A stretch of DNA of 64,000 nucleotides from Selaginella tamariscina. Taxonomy: Eukaryota; Streptophyta; Lycopodiopsida; Selaginellales; Selaginellaceae. Shown piece by piece: positions 24,525 to 35,559 of this stretch. Where the stretch lies: NCBI GenBank assembly GCA_003024785.1, contig PUQB01000043.1, forward strand, positions 124,001 through 188,000, in the 5' to 3' direction. The notes beneath the pieces were generated by a model that had not been told where the DNA came from, did not search any database, and saw only the letters and a program-made list of their open reading frames with translations. The first letter of the stretch is position 1, and each line of letters begins with the position of its first letter. Position numbers and translations under genes: made by a program.

Positions 24525-26226
24525 TGTCATAGTTTTTACTATGACTCGACCCTTTACTTTGGAGGTTAATTGTTGTTACCTACTGTACTATGTTGACGGA
24601 CCCTAGATGTAGTGAGAAACAGCCCCGCTTAGTGCACTTCGGTGTTTAGGGGTAGTCTGACCGGCTATCTTTAAATGTTACGAGAAACTCTAAGCAAAGG
24701 TAGCACTTACCTTCTAGAAAACCCACCCCCGATTTTGACGTCCTAGTTAAGATGAGTTTGGCATGTTAAATAGGGTTAGGAACACCTCTAGGGTTGACCT
24801 AGCCCTAGGGTTACCCTAACCCATGCCCTAAAACCCCCACCCCCCTTGGTTAGGGTTTAGGGGTAGGGGTTAGTGTGCAAAATCATCTCATTAACTAAGG
24901 GGCTGGCATTCAGTGCCAGCCCACTTACACATACATAAAAAGAGGGCGGGGGGGGGGGGGGGGGCTCCGTCACATAAATAAGGTAGAGTATGTAGGAGTG
25001 AAGGTTCCTGGGTTCATGACTGAGCTCGTTACTCTTCTCCCGGTGCAAGCTCTAGCTTGTGTCATCAAAGCACAACCCTTTGTTGTGCCACCCTAACTTC
25101 CAGATGACAGGGGTACGTCCCACCTTCGGGTAGCCTACCCTTAACGTTAGCGAATCCATGTTTGGGAGGTCTTTTCGGATTGCATGTTCCAAGAGGCAGA
25201 GGTAAAGGCTTGTCTCTAGCCTCCTCCTCCACGTCAAGCTAGGTGTAGCACTCACGGTCAAGCAAGGCACATCTGTGTCCTTGTCCAACTGTGGGCATGG
25301 GATCTTGTTTGACAGGTTCACATTACCTAATTCTTGAGGGTTCACTGAGGGGTTTTAGAGTTGGCATTTAGGAGCCACGTTTGTGGCACTTGGTGCAACT
25401 CTCAAATCTAAGGGCTATGGCATGATAACCCACATCTGGAAAGGTAGTGTCACATGGAGATGTGACACTAGGCTAACATCACACAATACAACGCCCAAGG
25501 CACGCCCTTTGGGGTTATGTCATGGGCTTGTCGCCAAGGGGTTGGATACTTTAACAAACAAACATGCTTGTGCTCATGCTAGGCTGCTAAGCCTTGGCAT
25601 TTGCTCAAAGGAGGTTAGGTTTCGTAACTAGGTGTGCTTAGGCACACTTGGCTAGGGGAGTGTCCTCCTTGGAATCCAGGGTTAAACGACCTAAGCTTGT
25701 TAGTAAGAGCCTTTTCGTGAAGCACTCGCAAGGTCATGTACTTAGGGTTATCCAAACCTAGCCTTAGGGAGTTTGCTTAGTAGAACACTCGTGTCCACCT
25801 ATGATACACACTCGTGTCCTCACTAAGTACTAGCCCTAGGTCTAGGGTATGACTTGGCCACCCAAACCCTGAGGGGTTAGTTGTGGTTTAAGGTACCCTG
25901 TACTCCCGAATGAAAGTGATTCCTCAAGGGGTAAGTGACAATGCCTTGGCTCTGTCACGGGGGTATGCGTGAGACACATCTCCTTTGTGGGGTTAGGCAT
26001 GAGCTTGTCTAGGTCTACTGGGACAGGATCCTAAAGTCTACTCGGGTTATCCTTTAGGGTTCATGGGATGGGACTTAAAGTAGGACTCTAAGTCTTTTGC
26101 CTAATTGGGCCTCTGAGTCAGACTCTTAGGGTTATCTTGGAAGACTTAACATTGCTCACACATGGTGATGACGCCAAATGGCCACTTGGCAAGCACGTGT
26201 TGGCCCTTTGGGTTAAAACTCTGACA
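24525..26226 (+). mobile_element. Solo LTR of the LARD family in the leader of element C
   Basis: Begins TGTCATAGTTTTTACTATGA and ends CTCTGACA, and is the inverted counterpart of 4885-6741. It is flanked by a perfect 5-bp duplication TACAC (24520-24524 and 26227-26231). Removing it and one TACAC rejoins the leader of C, which then matches the intact leader at 55383-55690 (GTGGGTGTACAACATGTGCA). No internal LARD sequence remains, so it is a solo LTR from recombination. 1702 bp. Confidence 0.9.
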
Positions 26227-26452
26227 TACACCCACATACATTAATTTGAACTAGCATAAGACTTTTTGGACATACCTAGAATCTCACACCGACTCACTAA
26301 GAAAGTGTTCTCCGAAGGTTGATGACTCATAGGATTAAATTCTTTACACAGAATACAGACATGTCTACCGAAAGCGAGAGAGTAGATCAAGTTATCTAAA
26401 CACTGAAACACCCTATGACTTAAGGCAGTCCAACTGACTGCAAAGAACTTAT

Positions 26453-26464
26453 TTCGATACCAAT
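26453..26464 (-). other. Primer-binding site of element C
   Basis: Minus strand reads TTGGTATCGAA directly after the 5' LTR, a diverged tRNA-iMet site. Confidence 0.65.
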
Positions 26465-27408
26465 TATTAGAGTTTTTACATGGTGCCACAAAGGCGACTT
26501 GCCAGATGCCAACCCTGAAATCCCCTCTTTGGAAACCCCATGAAATCTGGTAAAGTAACCTGTATTAGGAACCAACCCTTAAGAGTTTAAAACCCCAGCT
26601 AACCAAGTCCACGAATGAGGCTCACCTTATGAATCAAGATACACAGACTAACCAAGCTATAGGTGTCATTCCTAACTTAGCGTGGTTGAGGCAGCCGGAG
26701 CAAGGCTTCAACCACTAGTTCTGTAAAACGTGAACTCGGGAACTTGCAAGCTGGTTTTCGGACTAAGGAATTTGACTAACTCCTTGAAAATGACATACCC
26801 GATCACAAAGGCAAGATCCTGCCAACAATAAGGATAGTCTAATCCAAAGGTGGGACGTACCCCTGTCTAATCCAAAGGCGCATACCCCCTATGGAAGTTA
26901 GGGCGGCATAACAGAGGGTTGCGCCTTGATGACACAAGCTTAGCTTGCACCGGTAGGAGGTTAACGAGCTCTCTTTGAACCCAGGAAGCCTCATTACATA
27001 TACTCTACCTTAATTATGTGACGGAGCCTCCTGTCCCCCCTTCCCCCCTATTTTCCTAAATGAGTAAGTAGGCTATCACGGAAATGCCAGCCCTTAATGA
27101 AATTGAGATGTCCTAACCTAGGGTTAGGGCAACCCTAAGGTGTCCTTAACCCTTTTTTGACAAGCTATATTTAATAGAAAACCTATCTTGTAATGTCAAA
27201 CCGAGGGAAAGTTTTTTAAAAGGTAAGTACTACCTTCGCCTAAAGTTTCTCGAGAGGTACCTAGTGACAGCCGACTGGACTACCCCTAAACAACTAAGTG
27301 CACTAAACAGGGTTGTTTCTCACTACAACTAGGGTTCATCACACATCTTGATAGGTAACAACAGTCAAACCCTAAAGTAAAGGTCGAGTCATAGTAAAAA
27401 TTATGACA
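26465..27408 (-). repeat. 5' LTR of element C
   Basis: 944 bp; minus-strand start TGTCATAATTTTTACTATGA at 27408. The LTR end reads CTCTAATA instead of CTCTGACA, a mutated terminus. Confidence 0.82.
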
Positions 27409-28215
27409 ACTTTCTTCAAGCTGTTTAACATAAAGGGAAAGCTTTTGATCACACACCACCCTTCAAATGAATGGGCAAACAAAGAGAACAATTCAGACAT
27501 TGGAACAATACTTGCCATGTTCATTTCTCATTTGCAAGATAACTAGATGGAGTTGTTGTCATCAACCAAATTTGCATACAAAAATTTTGCATGACACTCA
27601 TCATTTTTTGTCACTCAAAATATTTACCTACACTAGTGTTATTCATTCATGAGGTACCAACAATGAATGCCATTGCAAATGATTGGGTTACATGACTCCA
27701 ATCAATTCACAAGGATATTCACCATCTTGCCTATGCTCAAGAAATCTCAACACCTAGGACCTCAATTTCAACTAGGTGATAAGGTTTGGCTTCTTCAACG
27801 TCATTGATTGTCCACAAAACCTTGTGCTAAGTTGGACTACCAACAATTAGGTCCTTTTCTAATTTTTGAGCAAATATCTTTAATAACTTACCAACTCAAG
27901 GTACCACATGTTGTATGACTCCATCTTGTTTTCTACATTTCTCTTTTAGAAATGTACCATCTTCCAACTAAGTCGGGATGAGTTGCCCTCTATCACCGAT
28001 TGTCACAATTGTCAATGAACCTAAGTTTGAAGTTGGTTCCATCCTTGACTAGAATGGATGCCTTGTTCACTAAGTTGGCTATCCACAAAGTAAACGTAGT
28101 GGGAATATGCCAACAATGTTCAACATGCTTCAAATCTTGTAGCTATCTTCAATTGCTAATATCCTAGTAAACTGAGTCTTCAGACGCATGGTACTCGTCG
28201 TGGCATAGGGGGTAG
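27409..28215 (+). pseudogene. Element D integrase tail
   Basis: Continuation of the D integrase after the element C insertion. THHPSNEWANKEN corresponds to the usual YHPQTDGQTER(V)N at about 27450-27485. An integrase tail (LGDKVW-like at 27775, HLVFYISLLE at 27920) follows. The purine tract before the LTR is at 28205-28215. Stops are frequent. Confidence 0.65.
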
Positions 28216-28689
28216 TGTCATGATTTTGTTAATTCGATAAATTTTTTGCCTTAATATATTCAAACATGCAATCCATAACACCTTTCAACTTGTCATCATC
28301 ACTATCATTACTAATGCCACTACCAATCTCACTACCTGTACTCCACAATGCTAGTACCAATACTCCACCAATGCCACTACCAACTCCACTACTAGTGCCA
28401 TTACCAATATCATACCAGTTCCAACTTTCAATTCTAATTAGAGTTTCATTCTTAATTTTAATTTAAGTTGTAATTCTTAATTCCATTACAGGTGTACCAC
28501 TATATAAAGGATCCTCCATGCTAGGTTTTTGTAGAGTGTTCAACACAAGTCACTCTTGTTTTTTTTGGGTTGCTCAAGCTTTTCATTTCATTCAGCTTTT
28601 CTCTAAGTTTTTCATTTATCTATATTCTTATTTCTGTAATTCTCCAGTGAAAACAATTTCTTCATTCTCTTTTATTTTATTTTTTTTCA
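28216..28689 (+). repeat. 3' LTR of element D
   Basis: Matches 14122-14579. Its last ~150 bp also recur inverted at 56990-57090. Confidence 0.65.
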
Positions 28690-30545
28690 TTTATAATATG
28701 GCCACTGCCATGTTAGAACATTCACTAGAAGTTTTATACTTACAATTTATCAATATAGAAACACATGAAGTCATATAACATGCACTTCCATTACTAAGAT
28801 AAATACATGAGAAGCAAGTGTGAAGATGCATGTGTAGGGACTTCTTTTCTTCACTTTCATATCTCCCCCTTACAACGTTAGACTAATCACCATAATTGTC
28901 CTTAATCTCATAGGATTTTCTAAGAACCTTTCTTAGGTGTTCATGAAGACTTCTTACTTTTTATTCATTCACAATAGGTTATTTTATGAATGCATTTTTT
29001 ATGTGATCTTTTTGGCCTTCAACATTATTCCTCACTTTATTTGTTGATGTTTCTCATTGTAACTATGTTGCTGCTTCCTCAACCTCTTCTTCATCCTCGT
29101 GATATTCAAGATTATCTTCCTTGTACTTATTGAAATCGTTTATTTCTTTTGTACCTCAATTAATTTCAAACACACATTCTACTTGTCCACTTTCTCGTCC
29201 TTGAGTTGTTGAAGTTTGTGTCCTATGAAAGAGGGAGAAGAGCTCCCGCATATTTGAACTCATCTTGAAGCTTCACAATCTTCTGCACAGTGTTCCTGAC
29301 TCTCCCTCACTCGGACCTCATCTCTCCAACTTTGGCGTGCATACCTTCATCACATGCATAACTATCTTTTGACCATGGTTTGGAGACTAGTGAACTTGAT
29401 GTCATCACTGCCTGCAATTGTTAGGAAATAATAGTTGGGTTTCAAATTGAACTCTATTTATACACACATACATGTGCATTTTGGGGGACGGGTTCGAGAA
29501 AGTTTGGCTGAGCTATAAAAGATATTTACTTGTTTAAAACACTAAAATTACACTAAAAAGAAAACACTAAAATTGAATCGTGTTATATTTTCTTGTTCAA
29601 TTTCTATTTTGCAAATGCATGCAACTTCCAAAATAAAATCCAATAAATTACGCTCTCAAAGTAAATAGATACTTCATAAAAGCATACTTTTACATCCTCA
29701 AAATGTTGCGCAAAGGTAGCCCGCATATGTTCTGGGGTTAATCTGAGTTACAAATCCTACAGTTAACTGTGCAATTCTGATTAAAAAATAATTTAATAAT
29801 ATGACGTCAAAAAACTCTTAGTTTAAGGAATAGTTTTTCTTTTGAGTTAAATATTAAAATTTATATATTTTTTTTGAAAAATATATTTCATTCATGTGGA
29901 CTTATATGTGAAAAACTTTCTAACTAAAAATTAACTAACAACTTTTAATTACATAGTTTCCTTTTTTTATTTTAGATAAACGGACTTAATCTATCTTTTT
30001 TTTTAAATAAATAGACTCAATTTATCTTACGAGTGTATATAATTTAAAATATTTTCGAGAATATGAAATATGTTAAAAGTGTCTAATCTTATATAGAAGT
30101 ATATAAATGTGTGTCACGATCCCCTCAACCAATTATTTTAAATCTTAAACTCACTTGGTGTTATACTATACACTTAAATATTAAATCCACGTTATATCGT
30201 CTAACCATCGTTCTAAATTTTAAACCCATGTGACCGTTTGATATATATATATATATATATATAAACTTAGCACTAATTAAATTAAAAATTATTAAATAAT
30301 TAAACCCATGCATGGAACTTAATCATAAACTCATAATTAAATTAAAGATTTAACTTCAAAAAATAACAACTTAAAATAAAAATTCATTTAAAGATAAATT
30401 TATTAAATTAAATAATAACTAAATTAAAGATTATTAATTAATAAATTATTATTAAATAATTAAGTCCTATCGACTCAGTCTGTGGGCATGTGTACTATAT
30501 ATATAATATATTTTAATTATAAAATATTTTAAATTATTTTAAATA
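28690..30545. repeat. Block repeated in inverted orientation at 55687-57090
   Basis: AT-rich, no intact gene. 28540-29400 matches the reverse complement of 56345-57090, and 29885-30545 matches that of 55687-56335; about 490 bp (29400-29885) is missing from the other copy. On the minus strand, 29080-29380 reads like a decayed frame (VKLQDEFKYAGALLPLS) of unknown origin. A TA run lies at 30241-30262. Confidence 0.7.
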
Positions 30546-31765
30546 CATACTTTACAACATATACATTAGATAACTTTTATTTCAAATAAATTAAATATCA
30601 TCAATTTTCGACATAATTCTTACATTATATATAAATAAAAAAATGCATTAATGTTTTAATTAATATAATTTAAGTAATTTAAGTTGTTTACCTGGGCAAA
30701 CACAATTAATTGAGATTTGCTTTGCTTGAAGATGTGGCGGCAAGGATACGTGTGTATGCATTTAAGGCATACTTTGACATACAGTAGTCGGGTAGGGTCT
30801 TTGGATATCCTTCTTCTGTGAGTTTGGCTCTGCGAACACCTTCCATAAACTCCTCTATGCAGGATTCGATCGTTTGATCGGTGAGTTTGTTCACGTTTCC
30901 CAGCTTTTCCCTTTGAAACTCATTCAATAGAGGCTGCTTATTCATATAAGTTAGTTCATTTCGTCGTGTCCGTGGCACCGTGCGTGTGTGTGTGTAACAC
31001 TATATTTTATTAAGTACTTACATCGAAATTATTTTCAAGCTGGCCTAGCCTGGAGCTGATATTGATGATCCGACTACCAGGTTTCATAAGTGGAAGCGTT
31101 GCTTCGATCATTCTTTTGGCCCCCATAATAATTTGTCTCCAACACAGCCTTTGCCCCTTCAACTCTATCTTCAGAACTCTTGCTTACAATCCCCGCATTA
31201 TTAACCTGCAGACAATACATACTAGATAACTCATGTATAAATTGTGTATGTAGGGTGCGTGTGTGTTTTCTCACCAAGCAAGTTTTCAACCCAGAATATT
31301 ACCAGAATATCTAAGGCGCCATAGGTGTGTTGCAGCCAATTAACAGCATGGGATACGGAACGAGGGTCGGATACATCAAGCTTGTGGAAGTCCACATGGA
31401 TACCCTGAGATTTGAGAGCTTCAACTGCCTCGGCCCCTCTTTGCTCGTCTCTGGCCGTGAGTATGGTTGTGAATCCATGCTTTGCGAGCTGCCTGACAAT
31501 TTCCAAGCCTATGCCCTTGTTACTGCCTGTCACAACCGCTACTCTCTTCTCCATGACTGCACACTTTCCTCTTTGTGTGTTCTAAAACTGCACAGGTCGT
31601 GCAAGACTTAAAAGTCAAGACTTAAAAGATAGTGTTTAATACTCATTCTTTTAGGTGTTCCATGCGTCTTACATCACTGGTTTGTCGTGACAAATGATGT
31701 CACACATCACCCAAATGCCGTGTGTGTGGTAAAACATTCTATATTATAACCTATTATAACATAAC

Positions 31766-31797
<32 letters not shown>

Positions 31798-32340
31798 ATA
31801 TATATATTATAAATTATTCAAAGTGTTAGGAAAGTGTTCTCTCTCTTTGTTCTTTGAATATTCCGCATTATTATCAGCATTCACAAGTTACGATAGAATA
31901 TTAACAAAATCCAACTATTAACAAGTAATAAAAACAGTTTCATTCCAGGAAACTAAGGAGGACTCTTAAGTAAGGTTAAGATAATCCCCTAATTAAGATA
32001 CCAAAATAGGGTTGTGACGTATTTAAACTAAAATTATTTAGTTAATCTATTGTAAGGTAGTACAATATAACTTTACTGTATGAATTTAATAACCTCCTTA
32101 AATTAATAGGAAAATGCTTGTTTTGATATCCTCATTTTTTTGAGAATCTTTCACGAATTGTATACATAATTATGTTTAGCATTTGCATTTATAAAAATTA
32201 TGATATATATTATTGCTATTATTGTTGTATGGATTGTTTATATATATCTTTTGTTTCAAACTCAGATTCAATAATGAGATGTTTTATGAGACTTTAGTAT
32301 CTTTTCTACTAGACACGGGTTAGCATTAAATATTAATAAG
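30546..32340. repeat. Direct duplication (copy 1) with 58365-60362
   Basis: Contains SDR copy 1 and its upstream flank. The same sequence in the same orientation recurs 28 kb away at 58365-60362. Similarity covers exons, introns, the TA run (31765-31812 versus 59813-59841) and ~500 bp of upstream non-coding DNA, and fades near 32340 / 60362. Confidence 0.85.
30692..31554 (-). pseudogene. Short-chain dehydrogenase/reductase, copy 1 (broken)
   Basis: Three exons of an SDR of the plant (+)-neomenthol dehydrogenase / salutaridine reductase type. Exon 1 at 31303-31554 starts at ATG with VVTGSNKGIG (Rossmann TGxxxGIG). Exon 2 at 31022-31205 starts with NNAGI. Exon 3 at 30692-30933 carries YCMSKYA (YxxxK catalytic pair). 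Compared with copy 2 (58504-59586), exon 2 has an extra G in the GGGGG run (shift after NYYG) and exon 3 has an extra base near 30735. The last exon, present in copy 2, is deleted: the intron sequence runs straight into the downstream flank near 30620. Splice sites of the remaining exons are canonical. Likely a pseudogene, though the two indels could be sequencing errors. Confidence 0.85.
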
Positions 32341-32504
32341 GCTCACTTTTAAAATCGATATGTACAACCTTTAAGGGCAAACCTCATTCTTACATGATAT
32401 AATTATCTTTTCTGATTTAATGTAATCGCGTGGAAGTCACGATGATTATGAATAACCACTTTTTATAACTTCTTAATGAAATTGAATTATCTACTAAATT
32501 TATG

Positions 32505-32770
32505 AGATCTGCACACACACACGCACATGCACACAAAGAGATGAAGATGTGGTAATGTCCATGGTGGTTGTTTGCATGCACTCACTCAAACACACACACA
32601 CACACACATGCACATGCACACGAGAGATGAAGATGTGGTAATGTCCATGATGGTTGTTTTCATGCAACACACACACACACACATGCACACTCTCTCTCTC
32701 AACACATGTTATATACGCATGTGCATCCATACACATATGCACATCCATTGATACACACATATGCATGCAT
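32505..32770. repeat. CA-rich minisatellite
   Basis: Two ~85-bp units (GAGATGAAGATGTGGTAATG, at about 32539 and 32625) separated by CA runs, then further CA/CT/CATG runs. The minus-strand 88-codon frame is a by-product. 32771-33135 to its right is AT-rich with nothing recognisable. Confidence 0.75.
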
Positions 32771-33139
32771 TATCTTATGCCAACTGCCGCCATAGCCATT
32801 ATGGGAATATGCTAATTGTTTTCATTGACTAAATAACTGTATTTAATTAACTGCAAATTTTAAATTTCAGATTATATACTTATAGCATGCCATTTTTTTC
32901 CACTTCTATGGTGTATAAAATAAACATACAAACTAAATTAAAAACTTATGCTGCGTTTCTTTAGTATGAAGTAATATTACTTAATTTTATATAAATTGTA
33001 TATATAATTGATTTATAAATAAATGTATAAAAATCTTTAAAATAAGATTATTAACCTTAATAATTCAAAAAGATGCTGCATTATTAAGTTGTATTATTCT
33101 GTCTGTGCTCCTGTCTGATCTTATTTTAAATTCTAAACG

Positions 33140-33522
33140 TAGTGTACTGTTGTGTGTGTGGTGCGTGCGTGCGTGTGTGTGAGAGAGAGAAGCTCAGGCT
33201 CACATACGAAGATGTTTCACCATGCCAAACCATTCGTTCTCTTTTATATTTTATAGTGTACAATGTGCGTGTGCATGTGTGTGTGTGTGTGTGTGTAGAG
33301 AGAGAGAGAAGAGAGAAGAGAAGAGCTCAGGCTCACATACGAAGATGTTTCACCATGCCAAACCATTCGTTCTCTTTACATTTTATAGTGTACAGTGTGT
33401 GCGTGTGCGTGTGCATGCGTGCATGCGTGTGTATGTGTGAGAGAGAGAGAGAGAAAGCATGCTCACATATGAAGAATATATGTCAAAAAATTCGTTCTCT
33501 TGTGTGTGTGGTGTGTGTGTGT

Positions 33523-33569
<47 letters not shown>

Positions 33570-33590
33570 AAGAGAGAGATCACGCTCACA
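33140..33590. repeat. TG/GA minisatellite, about four units
   Basis: Units of 110-150 bp, each TG-run then GA-run then CTCACATACGAAGATGTTTC then CCATTCGTTCTCTT, at about 33140, 33270, 33395 and 33500, ending in a long GA run (33531-33575). The 150-codon plus-strand frame here is only low-complexity translation. Confidence 0.8.
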
Positions 33591-33652
33591 ATAAGAAGAA
33601 TAAATTGATTTTATATAAATACATTATATGATATTATGTGTGATTAACTTAC

Positions 33653-34630
33653 TTTTGTATAGGCTCCTCCTCCATTTGTTTATTATGTGTTTGTGTCCGC
33701 TGCTTAAGTTCTTCAACTTGTGCTTCATCCTGTTTAACTTCAACTTGTATTTCACCCTGTTTATCTTCAACTTGGGACGTTTCTGCCTTTTACTTTTGGA
33801 TTCAGGACCTGTCTCGTCTTCTATTCGGCTAAGGACCAACTTCATTGCTTCTTCTGGATCCATCCCTTCATCAATTAGTTTCCTACAATCTTCTACCTGT
33901 AAATAAAACAAAACATTAAGTAATTATTTCACTTAATATTTTATTAAGAGGTAATTAACTTTTCCTTCATATATATAGTTACAGGTGCGTCTAGATCCCA
34001 ACTGTAAATCTCTCTCTCTCTCTCTCTCACTCTCACTCATTCTCTCACACACACAATGGCAAAAGGGAAAGGAGGTGCCGAAAGCTAAAGTGAAACTTAT
34101 GGTTGTGTGAAAATAATGCAATTACCACATGCAGTTGTGTGTCTATATGCACATATATACATGTGTATTAGGTATACACTTATACTACATAAACACATGC
34201 ATATCTTTGTTATTTAACATCTTGTGTATATGTAACTACTGTTTTATATAGATATATAGATATATAGATAGAGAGCGAGAGAGTATGCATATTGTATAGA
34301 AGAGAAATATATACTTACATCCTTCATTGCGTCGTTTCTTATTTGGCGCTTGAGCACAAGGGCACCAATGTAAGCACACCCAATCATCACAAACGGCAAT
34401 GCAACAGCATACGCAACAGTCCGCCGGAACTTGTCCTCGGAAACCTCGGCCACGTCGACAATTGCCGCCGCCTGATGCAAAATCCCTGCCGCCTGATCAA
34501 CAATCCCGGCTGCTCTTACCTTAAACCTCGTCCTGCTTCTTAATCTTGCCCTAATTGTGCATCTCCTGTGGATTTGAGGTGCTGCATTCACCCATATTTG
34601 GGAAGATAACACTGGATGCAGCACGTCCAT
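33653..34630 (-). CDS. Unknown one-TM protein, head-to-head with BUD23 (partial model)
   Basis: Two exons are supported: 34319-34630 (ATG at 34630, 104 codons, donor GTAAGT) and 33653-33896 (acceptor TTTACAG). Residues 1-55 are basic with few acids (MDVLHPVLSSQIWVNAAPQI, then many Arg), which would fit an organelle transit peptide. One membrane segment lies near residues 72-92 (AYAVALPFVMIGCAYIGALVL). Exon 2 continues with VEDCRKLIDEGMDPEEAMKL and then an acidic, Gln/Lys-rich coiled-coil-like tail that is readable only after a one-base shift at an AAAA run near 33800 (probably one A missing). The exon ends at AAAA|GTAAGT, so a further 3' exon may exist to the left but was not found. I do not recognise the family. 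Confidence 0.6.
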
Positions 34631-34713
34631 TGGGGTCTAGGGTTCATCCGATGTTAAGATTTAAACCCTCTGTTTAGGGTTTAGGGTTTTCATATTTAGG
34701 GTTCTTCGCAGCG
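34631..34713. promoter_or_regulatory. Bidirectional promoter with telo-box motifs
   Basis: Only 83 bp separate the ATG of the minus-strand gene (34630) from the BUD23 ATG (34714). The gap holds TTTAGGGTTTAGGG (34673-34686), a third TTTAGGG (34695-34701), and AAACCCT at 34662-34668. Telo-boxes (AAACCCTA) are established promoter elements of plant ribosome-biogenesis and translation genes, which fits BUD23. Confidence 0.65.
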
Positions 34714-35525
34714 ATGGCGCAGCGGCCAGAGCGACAAGCGCCTCCAGAGGTATTCTATAGTGCTGCAGAGTCACGGAAGTACACTACTTCTTCCCGGATT
34801 ATCGATATACAGGTATTAATCCATGTTAGTAATCTTGCAACTTTAAGAATGTATTGACTGATTTTCTATCTTGACTTTGTTAATAAAAATGTGTCATTTT
34901 TAGATTCGGATTTTTCTTCATAGTTTCATGTATCGTTATAAATATATATATCTTTGTTGTAGGCAAAGCTTACGGAGAGGGCCATTGAACTACTTGCATT
35001 GCCAGTGGATGATACTCCAAAGTTGCTTCTGGATATTGGTATACTCCATATATACACATTAGAGATGAATAATGCATACATACCCATTCAAACGCACAGA
35101 TAAAACTATGACATTTCTGAGCAGGTTGTGGTTCCGGCTTGAGTGGGGAAACACTGAGCGAGAATGGTCATCACTGGATCGGTTTGGACATATCCGAAAG
35201 CATGCTAGGTGTGTGTATGTGTTTGTGTCTACGTGTGTGCATATTATTGTTTTTTACCAGATTATAGATGGCATCCTCACAGAACTATTAAATATGAATA
35301 AATAACTATGTAAGTATAAATAGAACGTCGTTAAATTATGTACCTTCCAGGTGTTGCTTTAGAACGAGAAGTGGATGGTGATTTGCTTCTTGCGGACATA
35401 GGACAGGCAAGCTGATTTATTTTAAATGTGAAAACTTAAAGAATTGTCATGTTTAAGTATGTCAGAGACTAAAATATACACCTACATGCAGTAATTCACT
35501 AACTCTCTCCTTTCTCTCTCTCTCC

Positions 35526-35559
<34 letters not shown>

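Larger units (their letters stand above)
18486..27408 (-). mobile_element. Ty3/gypsy chromovirus C, minus strand
   Basis: Full-length element inserted in the integrase of element D. LTRs are 26465-27408 (5') and 18486-19420 (3'). The target duplication is GCTTT at 18481-18485 versus ACTTT at 27409-27413 (four of five bases). Primer site at about 26453-26464 (TTGGTATCGAA on the minus strand). Internal order on the minus strand is leader, gag with zinc knuckle, protease, RT, RNase H, integrase. A solo LTR (24525-26226) interrupts the leader. Coding frames have stops and shifts, so this copy is dead. Confidence 0.88.
14122..28689 (+). mobile_element. Degenerate Ty3/gypsy element D, host of nested insertions
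   Basis: Two related repeats, 14122-~14579 and 28216-~28689, both begin TGTCATGATTTTGTTA and share the block AAATTTTTTGCCTTA and a low-complexity CCACTACCA stretch. The right copy follows a purine tract (ATAGGGGGTAG). Between them lie broken plus-strand pol pieces: RT start (FADMFDKIKVTKLPPHHPYD, 15955-16015), an RNase H end like HGKANALS (17083-17106), an integrase core with SDRGLQFVS at about 18438-18465, resuming after element C at 27414. The order RT-RH-IN marks Ty3/gypsy. Stops are frequent, so it is old. Exact LTR ends and the TSD are not clear. Confidence 0.75.

Noticed and set aside
33142-33594. 150-codon plus-strand open frame
   Set aside because: Pure translation of TG/GA minisatellite units; no start context, splice or domain support.
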